From Halopseudomonas xiamenensis (GTDB lineage Bacteria > Pseudomonadota > Gammaproteobacteria > Pseudomonadales > Pseudomonadaceae), in the NCBI RefSeq assembly GCF_014219065.1, contig NZ_JACLGO010000013.1, forward strand, positions 43,293 through 107,292: a stretch of 64,000 nucleotides of DNA. Reading direction: 5' to 3'. The notes below the pieces were generated by a model, which was not told the origin of the DNA, ran no database searches, and worked only from the letters and a program-made list of their open reading frames with translations. Shown here piece after piece: positions 33,978 through 43,401 of the stretch (its first letter is position 1; every line of letters begins with the position of its first letter). The position numbers and the translations under genes were made by a program.

Positions 33978-34760
33978 TCAGCGTACCGATATCAGGCCAC
34001 CATCCACAGGCAACATCTGCCCGGTAATGAAACGTGAGCCGTCGCTGGCAAGAAATACCATGACCGGCGCTAGGTCTCTATCGGCATCACCAAACTTGCC
34101 CCCCAACGGAATATCCGCTTGAGTTGCCGCATCATGTGCTGCCAGCTCAGCGGGGGATAGCGCCTCACGGAAGGCGGCGTACATGGGGGTGACCATATAG
34201 GGTAATACTGCGTTGACACGCACACCATCCGGCCCCCATTGACGCGCTACGTTGCGTGTCCATGTATGAACTGCAGCTTTGCTCGCTGCGTAGAGCCCAT
34301 TATTCAGCTCGCCGACCAGTCCTGACTCGGAGCCGAAGTTGATGATGTTGCCAGCTCCCTTGGGTTTCATCAGTCGATAAGCTTCGGCGTTGGTGTTCAT
34401 CGTACCCAGCACGTTGATACTGAACAGGTGATTGAATAGGTCTTCCGGGATAGCGTCGGGAGGCGAGTGGCGCTGTACGCCAGCGATATTGGCGAGAACA
34501 TCCAGCCCGCCCATATTATCTGTCGCCCTTCGGAAGGCTTTCTCTACGTCGTTGCGATCACTGATGTTGCAATGGTAGTAGCGTGCATCGCTGCCTGGGA
34601 ATGCTTCCAGGAGTTCAGTGACGACCTGATGGCCCAATGCATCATTGACGTCCATGGAGGCAACAGCCGCTCCCGCTGCGACGTATGCTCGGACTACGGC
34701 TGCTCCAATGCCTTGGGCTCCCCCGGTAACGATGATTTTTTTTCCTGTCAGTTGCTGCAT
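33978..34760 (-). CDS. Short-chain dehydrogenase, candidate borneol dehydrogenase
   Basis: 260 residues, ATG 34760 with [15 protein letters not shown] at 12-19, NIAG near 93, catalytic Ser in NFGSESG and YAASK. The length equals that of the borneol dehydrogenase described from Pseudomonas sp. TCU-HL1, which turns borneol into camphor; I could not check identity. Being in a camphor cluster and under the same operator makes this a good candidate, but other cyclic alcohols are possible. Divergent from another SDR at 34910. Confidence 0.8.
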   Translation of the reverse strand: MQQLTGKKIIVTGGAQGIGAAVVRAYVAAGAAVASMDVNDALGHQVVTELLEAFPGSDARYYHCNISDRNDVEKAFRRATDNMGGLDVLANIAGVQRHSPPDAIPEDLFNHLFSINVLGTMNTNAEAYRLMKPKGAGNIINFGSESGLVGELNNGLYAASKAAVHTWTRNVARQWGPDGVRVNAVLPYMVTPMYAAFREALSPAELAAHDAATQADIPLGGKFGDADRDLAPVMVFLASDGSRFITGQMLPVDGGLISVR

Positions 34761-34832
34761 TCTGCACCTCTTTATATTTTCCCGGTCACGAAATTCAGTA
34801 GATGCATTGTTAGATCAGGTTGCTGTTCCTGG

Positions 34833-34848
34833 TCAACTTTTGTGTTGA
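34833..34848. promoter_or_regulatory. Regulon operator TCAAC-N6-GTTGA
   Basis: TCAACTTTTGTGTTGA between two divergent short-chain dehydrogenase genes starting at 34760 (-) and 34910 (+). Confidence 0.75.
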
Positions 34849-34909
34849 TTTTTTGTGTTGCCTATGTAAAAGTTAGCGATACTTAAGAATAAGAAGGGAG
34901 CTTTCCGCA

Positions 34910-35794
34910 ATGTCAAGGTTGCTCAATAAGGTCGCTGTCATTACTGGCGGGGGAAGGGGAATAGGCAAGGCTATAGTCGAAGCTTTCGTAGCGGAAGGTG
35001 CGCGTGTTGTGATAGGGGATATTGATCCTCAGGCCGCAGGACTTGAGTCACGGTTTGGTGCCGAGCGGGTAGTATTCAAGCGTGCCGACGTGACTGTTGA
35101 AAGTGATATTGAGGCGTTGATCACCTACGCGGTAGAGCGTTTTGGCCGATTGGACATCATGGTTAACAATGCAGGTGCGCTGGGGGATCAGGCTGCTGTG
35201 GTCGATCTGGATTCGCACAGCTTTGCTAGAACCATCGCTCTCTTGCTGGGATCTGTAGCCTTGGGACATAAATATGCTGCCCAGCAGATGATTGCGCAGG
35301 GGGGCGGCGGCAGTATCGTATCGCTTTCGAGTATCGCTGGTATCCAGGCCGGTTGGTCGTCCGCATCCTATGATGTGGCAAAGGCTGGGGTGTTGCACTT
35401 TGCTCGTTCGGCTTCCTATGAGCTCGCAGCTGAACAGATTCGCTCCAATGTGGTTGCCCCCGGTTTGATTCTGACTCCCATCATAGGTACTGCGTGTAAT
35501 GTCGCCCCAGAACACTATGAAGCATTCACTGAAAGCTTGCGGAAGCCATATGGTGACTTGATCCCCTTGGGGCGCGCAGGGAAACCGGAAGATATTGCTC
35601 AGGCGGTGCTGTTCTTTGCTTCGGAGGAGTCCTCCCATATCACAGGTCAGGCGCTTGCCGTGGATGGTGGGCTGACATCAATGACAGGTTTTGATATCGG
35701 CGGTGTCGTTGCGAAGGCAGTAGGGAGCTTCAACGCGCAACTAGATAGGCCCGATGAGGGGAAGATCGGCTGGCTGCCAAACAGGAACAGTTAG
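34910..35794 (+). CDS. Short-chain dehydrogenase/reductase
   Basis: 294 residues. TGGGRGIG at 12-19, NNAG near 86, SLSSIAG serine and YDVAK. It is longer than a typical 250-residue SDR, with a C-terminal tail of about 35 residues after the GLTSMTG that normally ends the fold. The substrate could be a hydroxy or keto terpenoid; unknown. GGGAG before ATG 34910. Operator-bearing promoter upstream and a clear intrinsic terminator downstream. Confidence 0.82.
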   Translation: MSRLLNKVAVITGGGRGIGKAIVEAFVAEGARVVIGDIDPQAAGLESRFGAERVVFKRADVTVESDIEALITYAVERFGRLDIMVNNAGALGDQAAVVDLDSHSFARTIALLLGSVALGHKYAAQQMIAQGGGGSIVSLSSIAGIQAGWSSASYDVAKAGVLHFARSASYELAAEQIRSNVVAPGLILTPIIGTACNVAPEHYEAFTESLRKPYGDLIPLGRAGKPEDIAQAVLFFASEESSHITGQALAVDGGLTSMTGFDIGGVVAKAVGSFNAQLDRPDEGKIGWLPNRNS

Positions 35795-35846
35795 GCTTTG
35801 TATCTTGGCTGCTTGGCAGGCTGAGACAAAACGTATGCTCCGTTTA

Positions 35847-35880
35847 GGCTGCAGACAGACACTGCCTGCAGCCTTTTTTT
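35847..35880 (+). terminator. Intrinsic terminator
   Basis: GGCTGCAG (35847-35854) and CTGCAGCC (35866-35873), followed by seven T. Confidence 0.8.
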
Positions 35881-35938
35881 ATCGGGGGTGTCGATAGCTT
35901 CGTCTACGACGCCATTGGAAATATGAGAAGGGGGAAAC

Positions 35939-37126
35939 ATGGCGCAGCGACAGGTATTTGTAGTCAGTGCGGTGCGAACTGCTATTGGTAGTTTTGGCGG
36001 TGCCTTGAAAGATCAGCCGCTTTCCAGGTTGGCTACGGTCGCTGTCTCTGGAGCACTTGAACGTGCTGGAGTTTCGGCGGACCGAGTTGGCCATGTGGTG
36101 ATGGGCAACGTGATTCCCACAGAGCCGAGGGATGCTTATCTGAGTCGGGTGGCAGCGATGGATTCCGGTATTCCGCAAGAGGTACCGGCGTTTAACGTCA
36201 ATCGACTCTGCGGTTCTGGATTACAGGCGATTATTTCTGCTACGCAATCGATCCTGCTGGGTGATACCGATATTGCCATCGGCGCTGGGGCCGAAAGCAT
36301 GAGCCGAGGACCATTCCTCCTGCCCCATCTTCGCTGGGGTGCGCGCCTGGGCAATACTGAAGCGGTGGACTATATGAATGGAATTCTCCACGACCCATGG
36401 AAGCTCAAACACATGGGGGTCACTGCTGAAAATGTGGCAGCCCGTTATGGAATTGAGCGTGTTGCCCAGGATGAACTGGCGGTTGAAAGTCAGCATCGCG
36501 CCGCACGGGCCATTTCCAAAGGCTATTTTGACGAGCAGATTGTTCCTGTGGAAATCAAGGGGCGTAAGGGTGTCAGCCTGTTCAATCGTGATGAGAACGT
36601 GCGCCCGGATGTCACGGTAGAGCAGTTGTCGGCGATGAAGCCGATTTTCGTTCGGGAAAATGGCACTGTCACCGCCGGTAATGCCTCCAGCTTGAATGAC
36701 GGAGCGGCGGCGTTGCTGTTGATGGAAGGTCAAACGGCAGAGAAGCTGGGCATTGATCCGCTGGCGCGCCTGGTTGGTTATGCTCATGCAGGAGTTGACC
36801 CGGACTATATGGGGCTTGGCCCGATCCCAGCGGTAAGGCAAGTGCTGCAGAAAACCGGCATCAAGCTGGAACAGATCAATGTGATTGAGGCCAACGAGGC
36901 ATTCGCTGCGCAGGCATGTGCTGTCATTAGAGAGCTGGGTCTGAATCCGGAGATCGTCAATCCCAATGGGTCAGGGATTTCTCTTGGCCATCCCGTCGGT
37001 GCTACGGGAGCCATCATCTCCACCAAAGCCATTCATGAATTGCATCGCACTGGCGGGCGCTACGCCCTGGTCACCATGTGCATCGGTGGTGGCCAGGGTA
37101 TTGCTGCTATCTATGAGCGACCTTAA
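35939..37126 (+). CDS. Acetyl-CoA acyltransferase (thiolase)
   Basis: 395 residues. Active Cys in NRLCGSGLQA near 88, NEAFAAQ near 320, GHPVGATGA His near 352 and CIGGGQG Cys near 382: all thiolase residues are in place. It cleaves a 3-ketoacyl-CoA in the last part of the pathway. AAGGGGG before ATG 35939. It is followed by the 3-hydroxyacyl-CoA dehydrogenase 27 bp on, giving a beta-oxidation pair. No regulon palindrome stands before it. Confidence 0.88.
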   Translation: MAQRQVFVVSAVRTAIGSFGGALKDQPLSRLATVAVSGALERAGVSADRVGHVVMGNVIPTEPRDAYLSRVAAMDSGIPQEVPAFNVNRLCGSGLQAIISATQSILLGDTDIAIGAGAESMSRGPFLLPHLRWGARLGNTEAVDYMNGILHDPWKLKHMGVTAENVAARYGIERVAQDELAVESQHRAARAISKGYFDEQIVPVEIKGRKGVSLFNRDENVRPDVTVEQLSAMKPIFVRENGTVTAGNASSLNDGAAALLLMEGQTAEKLGIDPLARLVGYAHAGVDPDYMGLGPIPAVRQVLQKTGIKLEQINVIEANEAFAAQACAVIRELGLNPEIVNPNGSGISLGHPVGATGAIISTKAIHELHRTGGRYALVTMCIGGGQGIAAIYERP

Positions 37127-37153
37127 CGCTAGTTTTGCCACTGGAGAATAGCG

Positions 37154-38008
37154 ATGTCAGGAAGTATCAATAAAGTGGGCGTGGTTGGCGCAGGCACTAT
37201 GGGCAATGGTATCGCCCAGGTATGTGCAGCAGCAGGGTTGACAGTGGTGATGCTGGATATTGATCAGGTATCGCTGGAGCGAGGCATGACTGTTGTGGCG
37301 AGTAGTCTGGATCGGCTGGTGCTGAAAGGAAAGCTCACCCCTGCTGACCGTGAGTCGGCGTTGGAACGTATCTGCATTACCACGGATTATGCTGACTTGG
37401 CTGAGGTGGATCTGGTTATTGAGGCGGCCTCTGAGGCAGAGGGTGTGAAGCTGGCAATCATTCAGAGGCTGGATCAGGTCGTTGGCAAGGGCACCATCAT
37501 TGCCAGTAACACTTCGTCAATCTCGATTACCAAGCTCGCCGCTGCGAGTAAGACGCCAAATCGTGTCATCGGCATGCACTTCTTCAATCCTGTGCCGGTC
37601 ATGCTGCTGGTTGAGGTGATTCGGGGTTTGCAGACCGATGATACCACCTATGAAGCGGTGAGCCACTTTGTTGAAGTAATCAAAAAAACCGCTATTTCAG
37701 TAAAAAACAGTGCCGGTTTTGCTATCAACCGGATTCTGGTGCCGATGATCAACGAAGCGGTATTCGTTCTCCAGGAAGGTATTGCGTCTGCGCAGGATAT
37801 AGATGATGGCATGCGGCTGGGGTGTAACCATGTGATCGGGCCATTGGCGCTTGCAGATCTTATCGGCCTGGATACTCTGCTGGCTGTCATGGAAGTATTC
37901 TACGCCAGTTTCAATGACTCCAAATACCGTCCCGCTCCTCTGCTCAGGGAGATGGTGGAGGCGGGATATCTGGGACGTAAAAGTGGCCAAGGCTTTTATC
38001 ATTACTAA
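37154..38008 (+). CDS. 3-hydroxyacyl-CoA (3-hydroxybutyryl-CoA) dehydrogenase
   Basis: 284 residues. NAD loop GAGTMGNGIAQVCAAAG at 11-27, SNTSSISIT, catalytic His in GMHFFNPVPVM near 140 and the C-terminal domain. Length fits the short PaaH/Hbd type. It oxidises 3-hydroxyacyl-CoA for the thiolase just upstream. GGAG before ATG 37154. A hairpin follows at 38070. Confidence 0.88.
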   Translation: MSGSINKVGVVGAGTMGNGIAQVCAAAGLTVVMLDIDQVSLERGMTVVASSLDRLVLKGKLTPADRESALERICITTDYADLAEVDLVIEAASEAEGVKLAIIQRLDQVVGKGTIIASNTSSISITKLAAASKTPNRVIGMHFFNPVPVMLLVEVIRGLQTDDTTYEAVSHFVEVIKKTAISVKNSAGFAINRILVPMINEAVFVLQEGIASAQDIDDGMRLGCNHVIGPLALADLIGLDTLLAVMEVFYASFNDSKYRPAPLLREMVEAGYLGRKSGQGFYHY

Positions 38009-38069
38009 GATCGCTGCTGGCCGCGAGGAACTCAGCTGATGTAAGCTGGTGCGTTGAGATATGGTCATT

Positions 38070-38092
38070 CGCTCCCTCTCTTGATGGGAGCG
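38070..38092. terminator. Hairpin after the hydroxyacyl-CoA dehydrogenase gene
   Basis: CGCTCCC (38070-38076) and GGGAGCG (38086-38092) over 9 nt. No T run. Confidence 0.45.
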
Positions 38093-38169
38093 CCTGTACT
38101 AGCTAGCATGGTACATTAAAGCGAACATGCTGGTATGGTTTTTGCTCTCTTAATAGGAAAGTGTGGTAA

Positions 38170-38829
38170 ATGGCAAAGTCACCCAAAAATAGCAATATTT
38201 CCCAGCGGCGCAAAACAGCCCTGAATGATGGTGGGGCGAAATACAAAGCAAAGAGGGACGAATTGATTCGTGTCGCGGCGGACCTTTTCAAGGAAAAAGG
38301 CTATCAGACGACAACACTCAATGATATTGCCAGCCATGCCGGGATGGATCGTGCCAGTGTCTACTATTATGTAGGAAACAAGGAAGAGTTCTTCCGCGAT
38401 GCGGTAAAAGGCGGCGTAGAGCAGAACGCAGAGAAAGTAGGACTGGTGCTGGCCCGCAAGGATATTAGCACGCAGGATAAGCTGGAGCAGTTGGTCAAGC
38501 TGCTAATGAAGTCCTACAGCGACAGTTATCCTTATATGTACCTGTATATACAGGAAGAAATGCACAAGATCGCGGATGCCAAAACCCCTTGGGCACAAGA
38601 GATGCTGGACAAAACCAAGGGCTTTGAACGAGCAGTATTGGCGCTGATCAAGGAAGGCATCGAGGAGGGTAGTTTTCGCAACGATATCGCCGCGACGCTA
38701 GCAGCCAACACTATCTTCGGTATGCTCAACTGGACGTACCGTTGGTATACACCCAACAGTAAATACAGCGCTGAAGAAGTGGCAGATGCCTTCTGCAAGA
38801 TTTTCTTTACTGGTCTCCAAAAAGGATAG
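38170..38829 (+). CDS. TetR-family regulator
   Basis: 219 residues. Helix-turn-helix TTLNDIASHAGMDRASVYYYVGNKEEFF near 55-80 split by eye; the C-terminal domain has the TetR_C style of KstR2/fatty-acid regulators (DTWR-like AANTIFGMLNWTYRWYTP). The N-terminus is rich in Lys/Arg. Not close to the two CamR-type proteins. It may govern the thiolase/dehydrogenase pair upstream; target unknown. AGGAAAG before ATG 38170. Its 3' end overlaps the convergent LysR gene by 23 bp. Confidence 0.8.
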   Translation: MAKSPKNSNISQRRKTALNDGGAKYKAKRDELIRVAADLFKEKGYQTTTLNDIASHAGMDRASVYYYVGNKEEFFRDAVKGGVEQNAEKVGLVLARKDISTQDKLEQLVKLLMKSYSDSYPYMYLYIQEEMHKIADAKTPWAQEMLDKTKGFERAVLALIKEGIEEGSFRNDIAATLAANTIFGMLNWTYRWYTPNSKYSAEEVADAFCKIFFTGLQKG

Positions 38830-39730
38830 TGGGCTTCCGTTGGGAGGTTTGGGCATCGAGTTGTCCCAGAATATCAGCAAGTGCTTGAGCGGCGACGGAT
38901 AACTCATGATCAGCTTTGGTCAGGATGCCTATTGATCGCTCTATCACAGGATTCACCAATGGAATACAGCGGGCACCGAGTTCATGCATCTGCTGGATGC
39001 ACAGGGCGGGCATTACGCTCACTCCCAGGCCACTACTCACCATGCGTCCCACGGTCGCCAACTGATGGCTCTCCATTGATACGTCCAGTCTTTGCCCTCC
39101 AATGCTCAAGCTGTCCTCCAACATGACGCGAACGCTGGACGGCCTTTGCAAAGTGATAAAAGGGTAGGGTAGTAAATCTTCCCAGCTAACCTCTTTGCAT
39201 TCCGCCAGGGGGGATGTCTCCGGTACTACCGCGACGAAGCGATCCATGTACAAGGGCTTAAAGCTGAGTGACGTGTCGCTGCCAGGTTCGAAGGCAATCC
39301 CCAGCTCAACCTGGCGGTTACGAACCATCTCTATTACCTGCTCGTTGATCACATCGTGGACTGTGATTCCGATTGCAGGATAGCGCTCGCGAAAATGCAT
39401 GAGCATGGGCGGCAAGCGATTGCCGGCAAAGGACGGCATAGCGGCGATGGATACGCGCCCCCGGCGTAAAGTGAAGCGCTGGCGCAGTTCATCTTCGACA
39501 TTGTCCCAGTCGGCAATCAGGCGGCGGGCCAAGGGTAGCAGAGCCTGGCCTTCCGGGGAGAGGTTGACGGCCCGAGTGGTTCGGCTGAATAGACGTCCCC
39601 CTAGTCTATCCTCCAAGGCCTTTATCGACAGGCTCAGGGCAGATTGGGACATGTAGAGTCGTTCTCCGGCCTGAGCAAAGCTCAAGGTTTGTGCTACCGC
39701 AACAAAAGCTCGCAATTGTTTAACTGTCAT
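38807..39730 (-). CDS. LysR-type regulator (dhcR-like)
   Basis: 307 residues from ATG 39730. N-terminal winged helix (TVKQLRAFVAVAQTLSFAQAGERL, MSQSALSLSIKALEDRLGGRLFSRTTR split by eye) and a periplasmic-binding-type ligand domain. Divergent from the CoA-transferase/thiolase operon, as in P. aeruginosa dhcR-dhcAB-atoB, so activation of that operon by a carnitine- or acetoacetate-related ligand is likely. The A/T-rich spacer 39731-39856 probably holds its binding sites. Confidence 0.85.
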   Translation of the reverse strand: MTVKQLRAFVAVAQTLSFAQAGERLYMSQSALSLSIKALEDRLGGRLFSRTTRAVNLSPEGQALLPLARRLIADWDNVEDELRQRFTLRRGRVSIAAMPSFAGNRLPPMLMHFRERYPAIGITVHDVINEQVIEMVRNRQVELGIAFEPGSDTSLSFKPLYMDRFVAVVPETSPLAECKEVSWEDLLPYPFITLQRPSSVRVMLEDSLSIGGQRLDVSMESHQLATVGRMVSSGLGVSVMPALCIQQMHELGARCIPLVNPVIERSIGILTKADHELSVAAQALADILGQLDAQTSQRKPTILFGDQ

Positions 39731-39856
39731 GTCCAGACACAAGCCTTAACTGATTTGTATTTCAAATTAATAGTATCAAAAAACAAATTTAACAAATTAA
39801 CACTTTTATTCCACACTGGCGTTTACCGATAAAGGGTCCAATAAAAGGTAAATAGC

Positions 39857-40555
39857 ATGTCTGGTTTCGATAAACGTGTGGCTTCTTATGCTGAAGCGCT
39901 GGATGGCCTGCAGGACGGCATGACAGTTCTGGCGGGGGGCTTCGGGCTGTGTGGCATTCCGGAGAACCTGATTGCAGAGATCCGCAGAAAGGGCACCACA
40001 GACCTGACGGTGGTTTCCAATAACTGCGGAGTAGATGGATTCGGGCTGGGGGTGCTGCTCGAAGAGCGGCAGATCCGCAAGATGATTGCCTCCTATGTCG
40101 GCGAGAATGCCCTGTTCGAACGCCAGTTGCTTGATGGTGAGCTGGAGGTCGAGCTGACCCCGCAGGGCACCCTGGCCGAGAAGCTGCGGGCTGGTGGTGC
40201 CGGTATCCCTGCGTTCTATACAGCCACCGGATTTGGCACCCCTGTTGCTGAAGGCAAGGAAGCCCGCGAGTTCGCTGGCCGTCATTATGTGCTGGAGCAC
40301 GCCATTGTTGGTGACTTCGCCATCGTCAAGGGCTGGAAGGCCGACCGCTTTGGCAATGTTATCTACCGTCATACCGCACAGAACTTCAACCCTCTGGCCG
40401 CTGCCGCCGGAAGGATCACGGTTGTGGAAGTGGAAGAAATCGTCGAGCCCGGCGAAATTGAGCCCAGCCAGATTCAGACGCCCGGTATCTACGTTGACCG
40501 GTTGATCTGCGGCAGTTTCGAGAAGCGTATCGAGAAGCGCACCCTGCGCGATTGA
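39857..40555 (+). CDS. 3-ketoacid CoA-transferase subunit A
   Basis: 232 residues with [13 protein letters not shown] near 30, the signature of SCOT-type alpha subunits. With subunit B it moves CoA from succinyl-CoA (or a related donor) to acetoacetate or dehydrocarnitine. Gene order with LysR, subunit B and thiolase matches dhcA of P. aeruginosa. AAGGTAAATAGC before ATG 39857 is a weak ribosome site. GC is clearly higher than the terpene island. Confidence 0.88.
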   Translation: MSGFDKRVASYAEALDGLQDGMTVLAGGFGLCGIPENLIAEIRRKGTTDLTVVSNNCGVDGFGLGVLLEERQIRKMIASYVGENALFERQLLDGELEVELTPQGTLAEKLRAGGAGIPAFYTATGFGTPVAEGKEAREFAGRHYVLEHAIVGDFAIVKGWKADRFGNVIYRHTAQNFNPLAAAAGRITVVEVEEIVEPGEIEPSQIQTPGIYVDRLICGSFEKRIEKRTLRD

Positions 40556-40590
40556 TACAGCGCTGCTGACAAAAACAAGAGGACATAGAC

Positions 40591-41247
40591 ATGGCACTTA
40601 CTCGTGAGCAAATGGCGCAACGTGTTGCCCGTGAGCTGCAGGATGGTTTTTACGTGAATCTGGGTATTGGTATTCCTACTCTGGTGGCGAACTATGTGCC
40701 GGAAGGCATGGAGGTCATGCTGCAGTCCGAGAACGGTCTACTCGGAATGGGGCAATACCCCACGGAAGACGAGTTGGATGCGGATATGATCAATGCCGGG
40801 AAACAGACCGTCACCGCGCGTATTGGCGCCTCGATCTTTGATTCGGCTGCCTCCTTCGCGATGATCAGGGGTGGGCACATTGACCTCACCGTACTCGGCG
40901 CCTTCGAAGTGGATGTACATGGCAACATCGCTTCATGGATGGTCCCAGGCAAGCTGGTCAAGGGCATGGGAGGGGCGATGGATCTGGTTGCCGGAGCAGA
41001 AAACATCATTGTCACTATGACCCACGCCTCCAAGGACGGTGAGTCCAAGCTACTGGACTGGTGCAGCCTGCCGCTGACAGGGGCCGGATGCATCAAGCGC
41101 GTGCTGACTGATCTGGCCTACCTGGAGATCGCAGAGGGTGCCTTCGTCCTGAAGGAACGGGCCCCTGGTGTCAGTGTGGAGGAAATTGTCAGCAAAACGG
41201 CAGGTCGCTTGATTGTGCCGGAGTACGTACCGGAGATGCAGTTATGA
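40591..41247 (+). CDS. 3-ketoacid CoA-transferase subunit B
   Basis: 218 residues with [16 protein letters not shown] and the active-site SENGLLGMG, whose Glu forms the CoA thioester. Partner of the subunit A gene 35 bp upstream. Its stop overlaps the start of the thiolase (ATGA), so the two are coupled. Corresponds to dhcB in P. aeruginosa. Confidence 0.9.
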   Translation: MALTREQMAQRVARELQDGFYVNLGIGIPTLVANYVPEGMEVMLQSENGLLGMGQYPTEDELDADMINAGKQTVTARIGASIFDSAASFAMIRGGHIDLTVLGAFEVDVHGNIASWMVPGKLVKGMGGAMDLVAGAENIIVTMTHASKDGESKLLDWCSLPLTGAGCIKRVLTDLAYLEIAEGAFVLKERAPGVSVEEIVSKTAGRLIVPEYVPEMQL

Positions 41248-42443
41248 CTAGCAGAGATCGTATGCGGGAGGTGGTCATTGTCGATGCGACACGCACAGCG
41301 ATCGGTAGCTTCCAGGGGGCGTTGTCCGGTATCCCGGCCCATCGGCTCGGTGAAACGGTCATCCGAAGCCTGTTGACGCGAAATGGTCTGGCCCCCAATG
41401 CCGTGGACGAGGTCATCCTTGGACAGGTACTGACCGCAGGGGCTGGTCAGAACCCTGCCCGACAGGCAGCCATCCATGCCGGCTTGCCGGTGACGGTACC
41501 TGCGATGACCATCAACAAGGTGTGCGGATCAGGGCTCAAGGCAGTCCACCTGGCAGCGCAGGCGATTGCCTGCGGTGACGCCGATGTAGTGATTGCCGGC
41601 GGACAGGAAAATATGAGCCTGGCGCCCTATACGATGCCCAAGGCGCGGACCGGTCTGCGGATGGGGCATGGCAGTCTGTTGGATACCATGATCATCGACG
41701 GTCTATGGGATGCGTTCAACGATTACCATATGGGCCAGACGGCAGAGAACCTCGCCAACCGATTTGGTATCAGCCGCGAGGATCAGGATGCCTTGGCAGT
41801 GGCATCCCAGGCCAAAGCTATGGCAGCAATTGATGCGGGCAGGTTCAAGGAAGAGATCACACCGATCATATTGCCCCAGCGCAAGGGCGAGGCACTTTGC
41901 TTTGAGGTTGACGAGCAACCGCGCAGAGAAACGACCATCGACTCGCTGGCGCGCCTGCGGCCAGCGTTCGACAAGGACGGTAGCGTTACTGCTGGTAATG
42001 CCTCCACGCTCAATGATGGCGCTGCAGCCGTTCTGCTGATGAGCGCCGACAAGGCCGAGAAGCTGGGAATGCCCATCCTGGCGCGGATCGTATCCTACGC
42101 CAGTTCAGGCGTAGAGCCAGAAATCATGGGTATGGGGCCGGTTACTGCAACCCGGCGTAGCCTGGATAAGGCGGGGTGGACAGTCTCTGACCTGGATCTC
42201 ATCGAAGCCAACGAGGCTTTCGCAGTGCAGGCACTGGCGGTCAGCCGGGAGCTTTGCTGGGATCACAGCAAGGTGAATGTCAACGGCGGCGCCATTGCCC
42301 TGGGGCATCCAATTGGAGCCTCCGGATGTCGCGTGCTGGTATCGCTGCTCCATGAAATGCGGCGCCGGGACGCAAAAAAGGGATTGGCAACCCTGTGTAT
42401 TGGCGGGGGGCAGGGTGTAGCGTTGTGTGTGGAACGGGAGTGA
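41244..42443 (+). CDS. atoB: Acetyl-CoA C-acetyltransferase
   Basis: 399 residues. Active Cys in [11 protein letters not shown] near 93, NEAFAVQ near 320, GHPIGASGC near 354 and CIGGGQG near 384. It should split acetoacetyl-CoA to two acetyl-CoA after the CoA-transferase. ATG 41244 overlaps the subunit B stop by 4 bp. Distinct from the thiolase at 35939. Confidence 0.9.
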   Translation: MTSRDRMREVVIVDATRTAIGSFQGALSGIPAHRLGETVIRSLLTRNGLAPNAVDEVILGQVLTAGAGQNPARQAAIHAGLPVTVPAMTINKVCGSGLKAVHLAAQAIACGDADVVIAGGQENMSLAPYTMPKARTGLRMGHGSLLDTMIIDGLWDAFNDYHMGQTAENLANRFGISREDQDALAVASQAKAMAAIDAGRFKEEITPIILPQRKGEALCFEVDEQPRRETTIDSLARLRPAFDKDGSVTAGNASTLNDGAAAVLLMSADKAEKLGMPILARIVSYASSGVEPEIMGMGPVTATRRSLDKAGWTVSDLDLIEANEAFAVQALAVSRELCWDHSKVNVNGGAIALGHPIGASGCRVLVSLLHEMRRRDAKKGLATLCIGGGQGVALCVERE

Positions 42444-42594
42444 TTCTGGCTGTTTCTGACCTTATTGCAGCTGATGGCGACAGCTATCTCGGACCGTAAC
42501 GAAACCATCATCAAGCGTCAGATTTTCTGAGCTTCACCTGAACCACCGGGACAGGCATTGAAGTGCCTGTCTCGGCGGCTCAAGGCTGCGGTGC

Positions 42595-43401
42595 TCAGCT
42601 CCCGAACACTGAAAACCTCGCCGCCCGCTTTTCCTTGAACGCGGCAATCCCCTCGGCAGCCTCCGCGCCACCCAGCGCAATCGCCATCAACTGCTTCTCA
42701 CGTTCCAGTTGCCGCTCGAAGGCCTCACGATCCGGCCCATCCAGCAACTCCAGAATCGCCGCCTGTGACTCCCTCGGTCCCTCGGCCAACTGCTGCCCCA
42801 GTTCCAGTGCCACCTGCAACGCCGTACCCGGCGCCACCACCCGATTGACTACCCCGGCAGCAGCAAAGCGCTCCACCGGCAACCGCCCACCCAACAGCGC
42901 AACTTCCGCCGCCAATTGGTGCGGCAACGACAGCGCCAGAAACGCCGAACCACCACCATCCGGCACCAGCCCGGCTTTGACATAGGCCATCGAGATATAG
43001 CTGCCCTGTGCCGCCACGATCAGATCAGCCGCAAAAGCCAACGAAGCCCCCGCTCCGGCAGCACCGCCCTCAATAGCAGCAATCACCGGCTTGGGACAGA
43101 ACTTCAGCTTGCGCACCAGGCTGTGCAGGCGCTCGATCAGGTTCGCCCGCTCCTCGACCGGCAACGCCGCGCGGGTCGCCAGTGACTCCAGATCACCGCC
43201 AGAACAGAAGAAATTGCCCGCGCCGGTCAGCACGATATTGGCGATCGCCGGATCGGCCAGCGCTTCGTCCAGGTACTGTTCCATCAGCACATACATTGCG
43301 GTTTCCAACGCATTGCGCTTGTCCGGGCGGTTGAGGACCAGCACACGGGTGGCGCCATAGGTTTCGGCCAGAACGATGTCGGCGCTGGTTTTCAGGGTCA
43401 T
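42595..43401 (-). CDS. Crotonase family protein (isomerase-like)
   Basis: 268 residues from ATG 43401 (AAGGAAG upstream). FFCSGGDLESL oxyanion loop; the first hydratase Glu position reads Ser/Ala (GAAGAGASLAF), while the second loop is VPDGGGS with an Asp, the pattern of enoyl-CoA isomerases such as PaaG. So isomerase activity is more likely than hydration. It converges with atoB and has no close partner gene. GC is high, like core genome. Confidence 0.82.
   Translation of the reverse strand: MTLKTSADIVLAETYGATRVLVLNRPDKRNALETAMYVLMEQYLDEALADPAIANIVLTGAGNFFCSGGDLESLATRAALPVEERANLIERLHSLVRKLKFCPKPVIAAIEGGAAGAGASLAFAADLIVAAQGSYISMAYVKAGLVPDGGGSAFLALSLPHQLAAEVALLGGRLPVERFAAAGVVNRVVAPGTALQVALELGQQLAEGPRESQAAILELLDGPDREAFERQLEREKQLMAIALGGAEAAEGIAAFKEKRAARFSVFGS

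Noticed and set aside
39857..42443. Acetoacetate operon as a dedicated part of the camphor route
   Set aside because: The LysR, CoA-transferase A and B, thiolase order equals a core Pseudomonas locus, the GC is higher and no island operator is present. It may help but is probably not specific.
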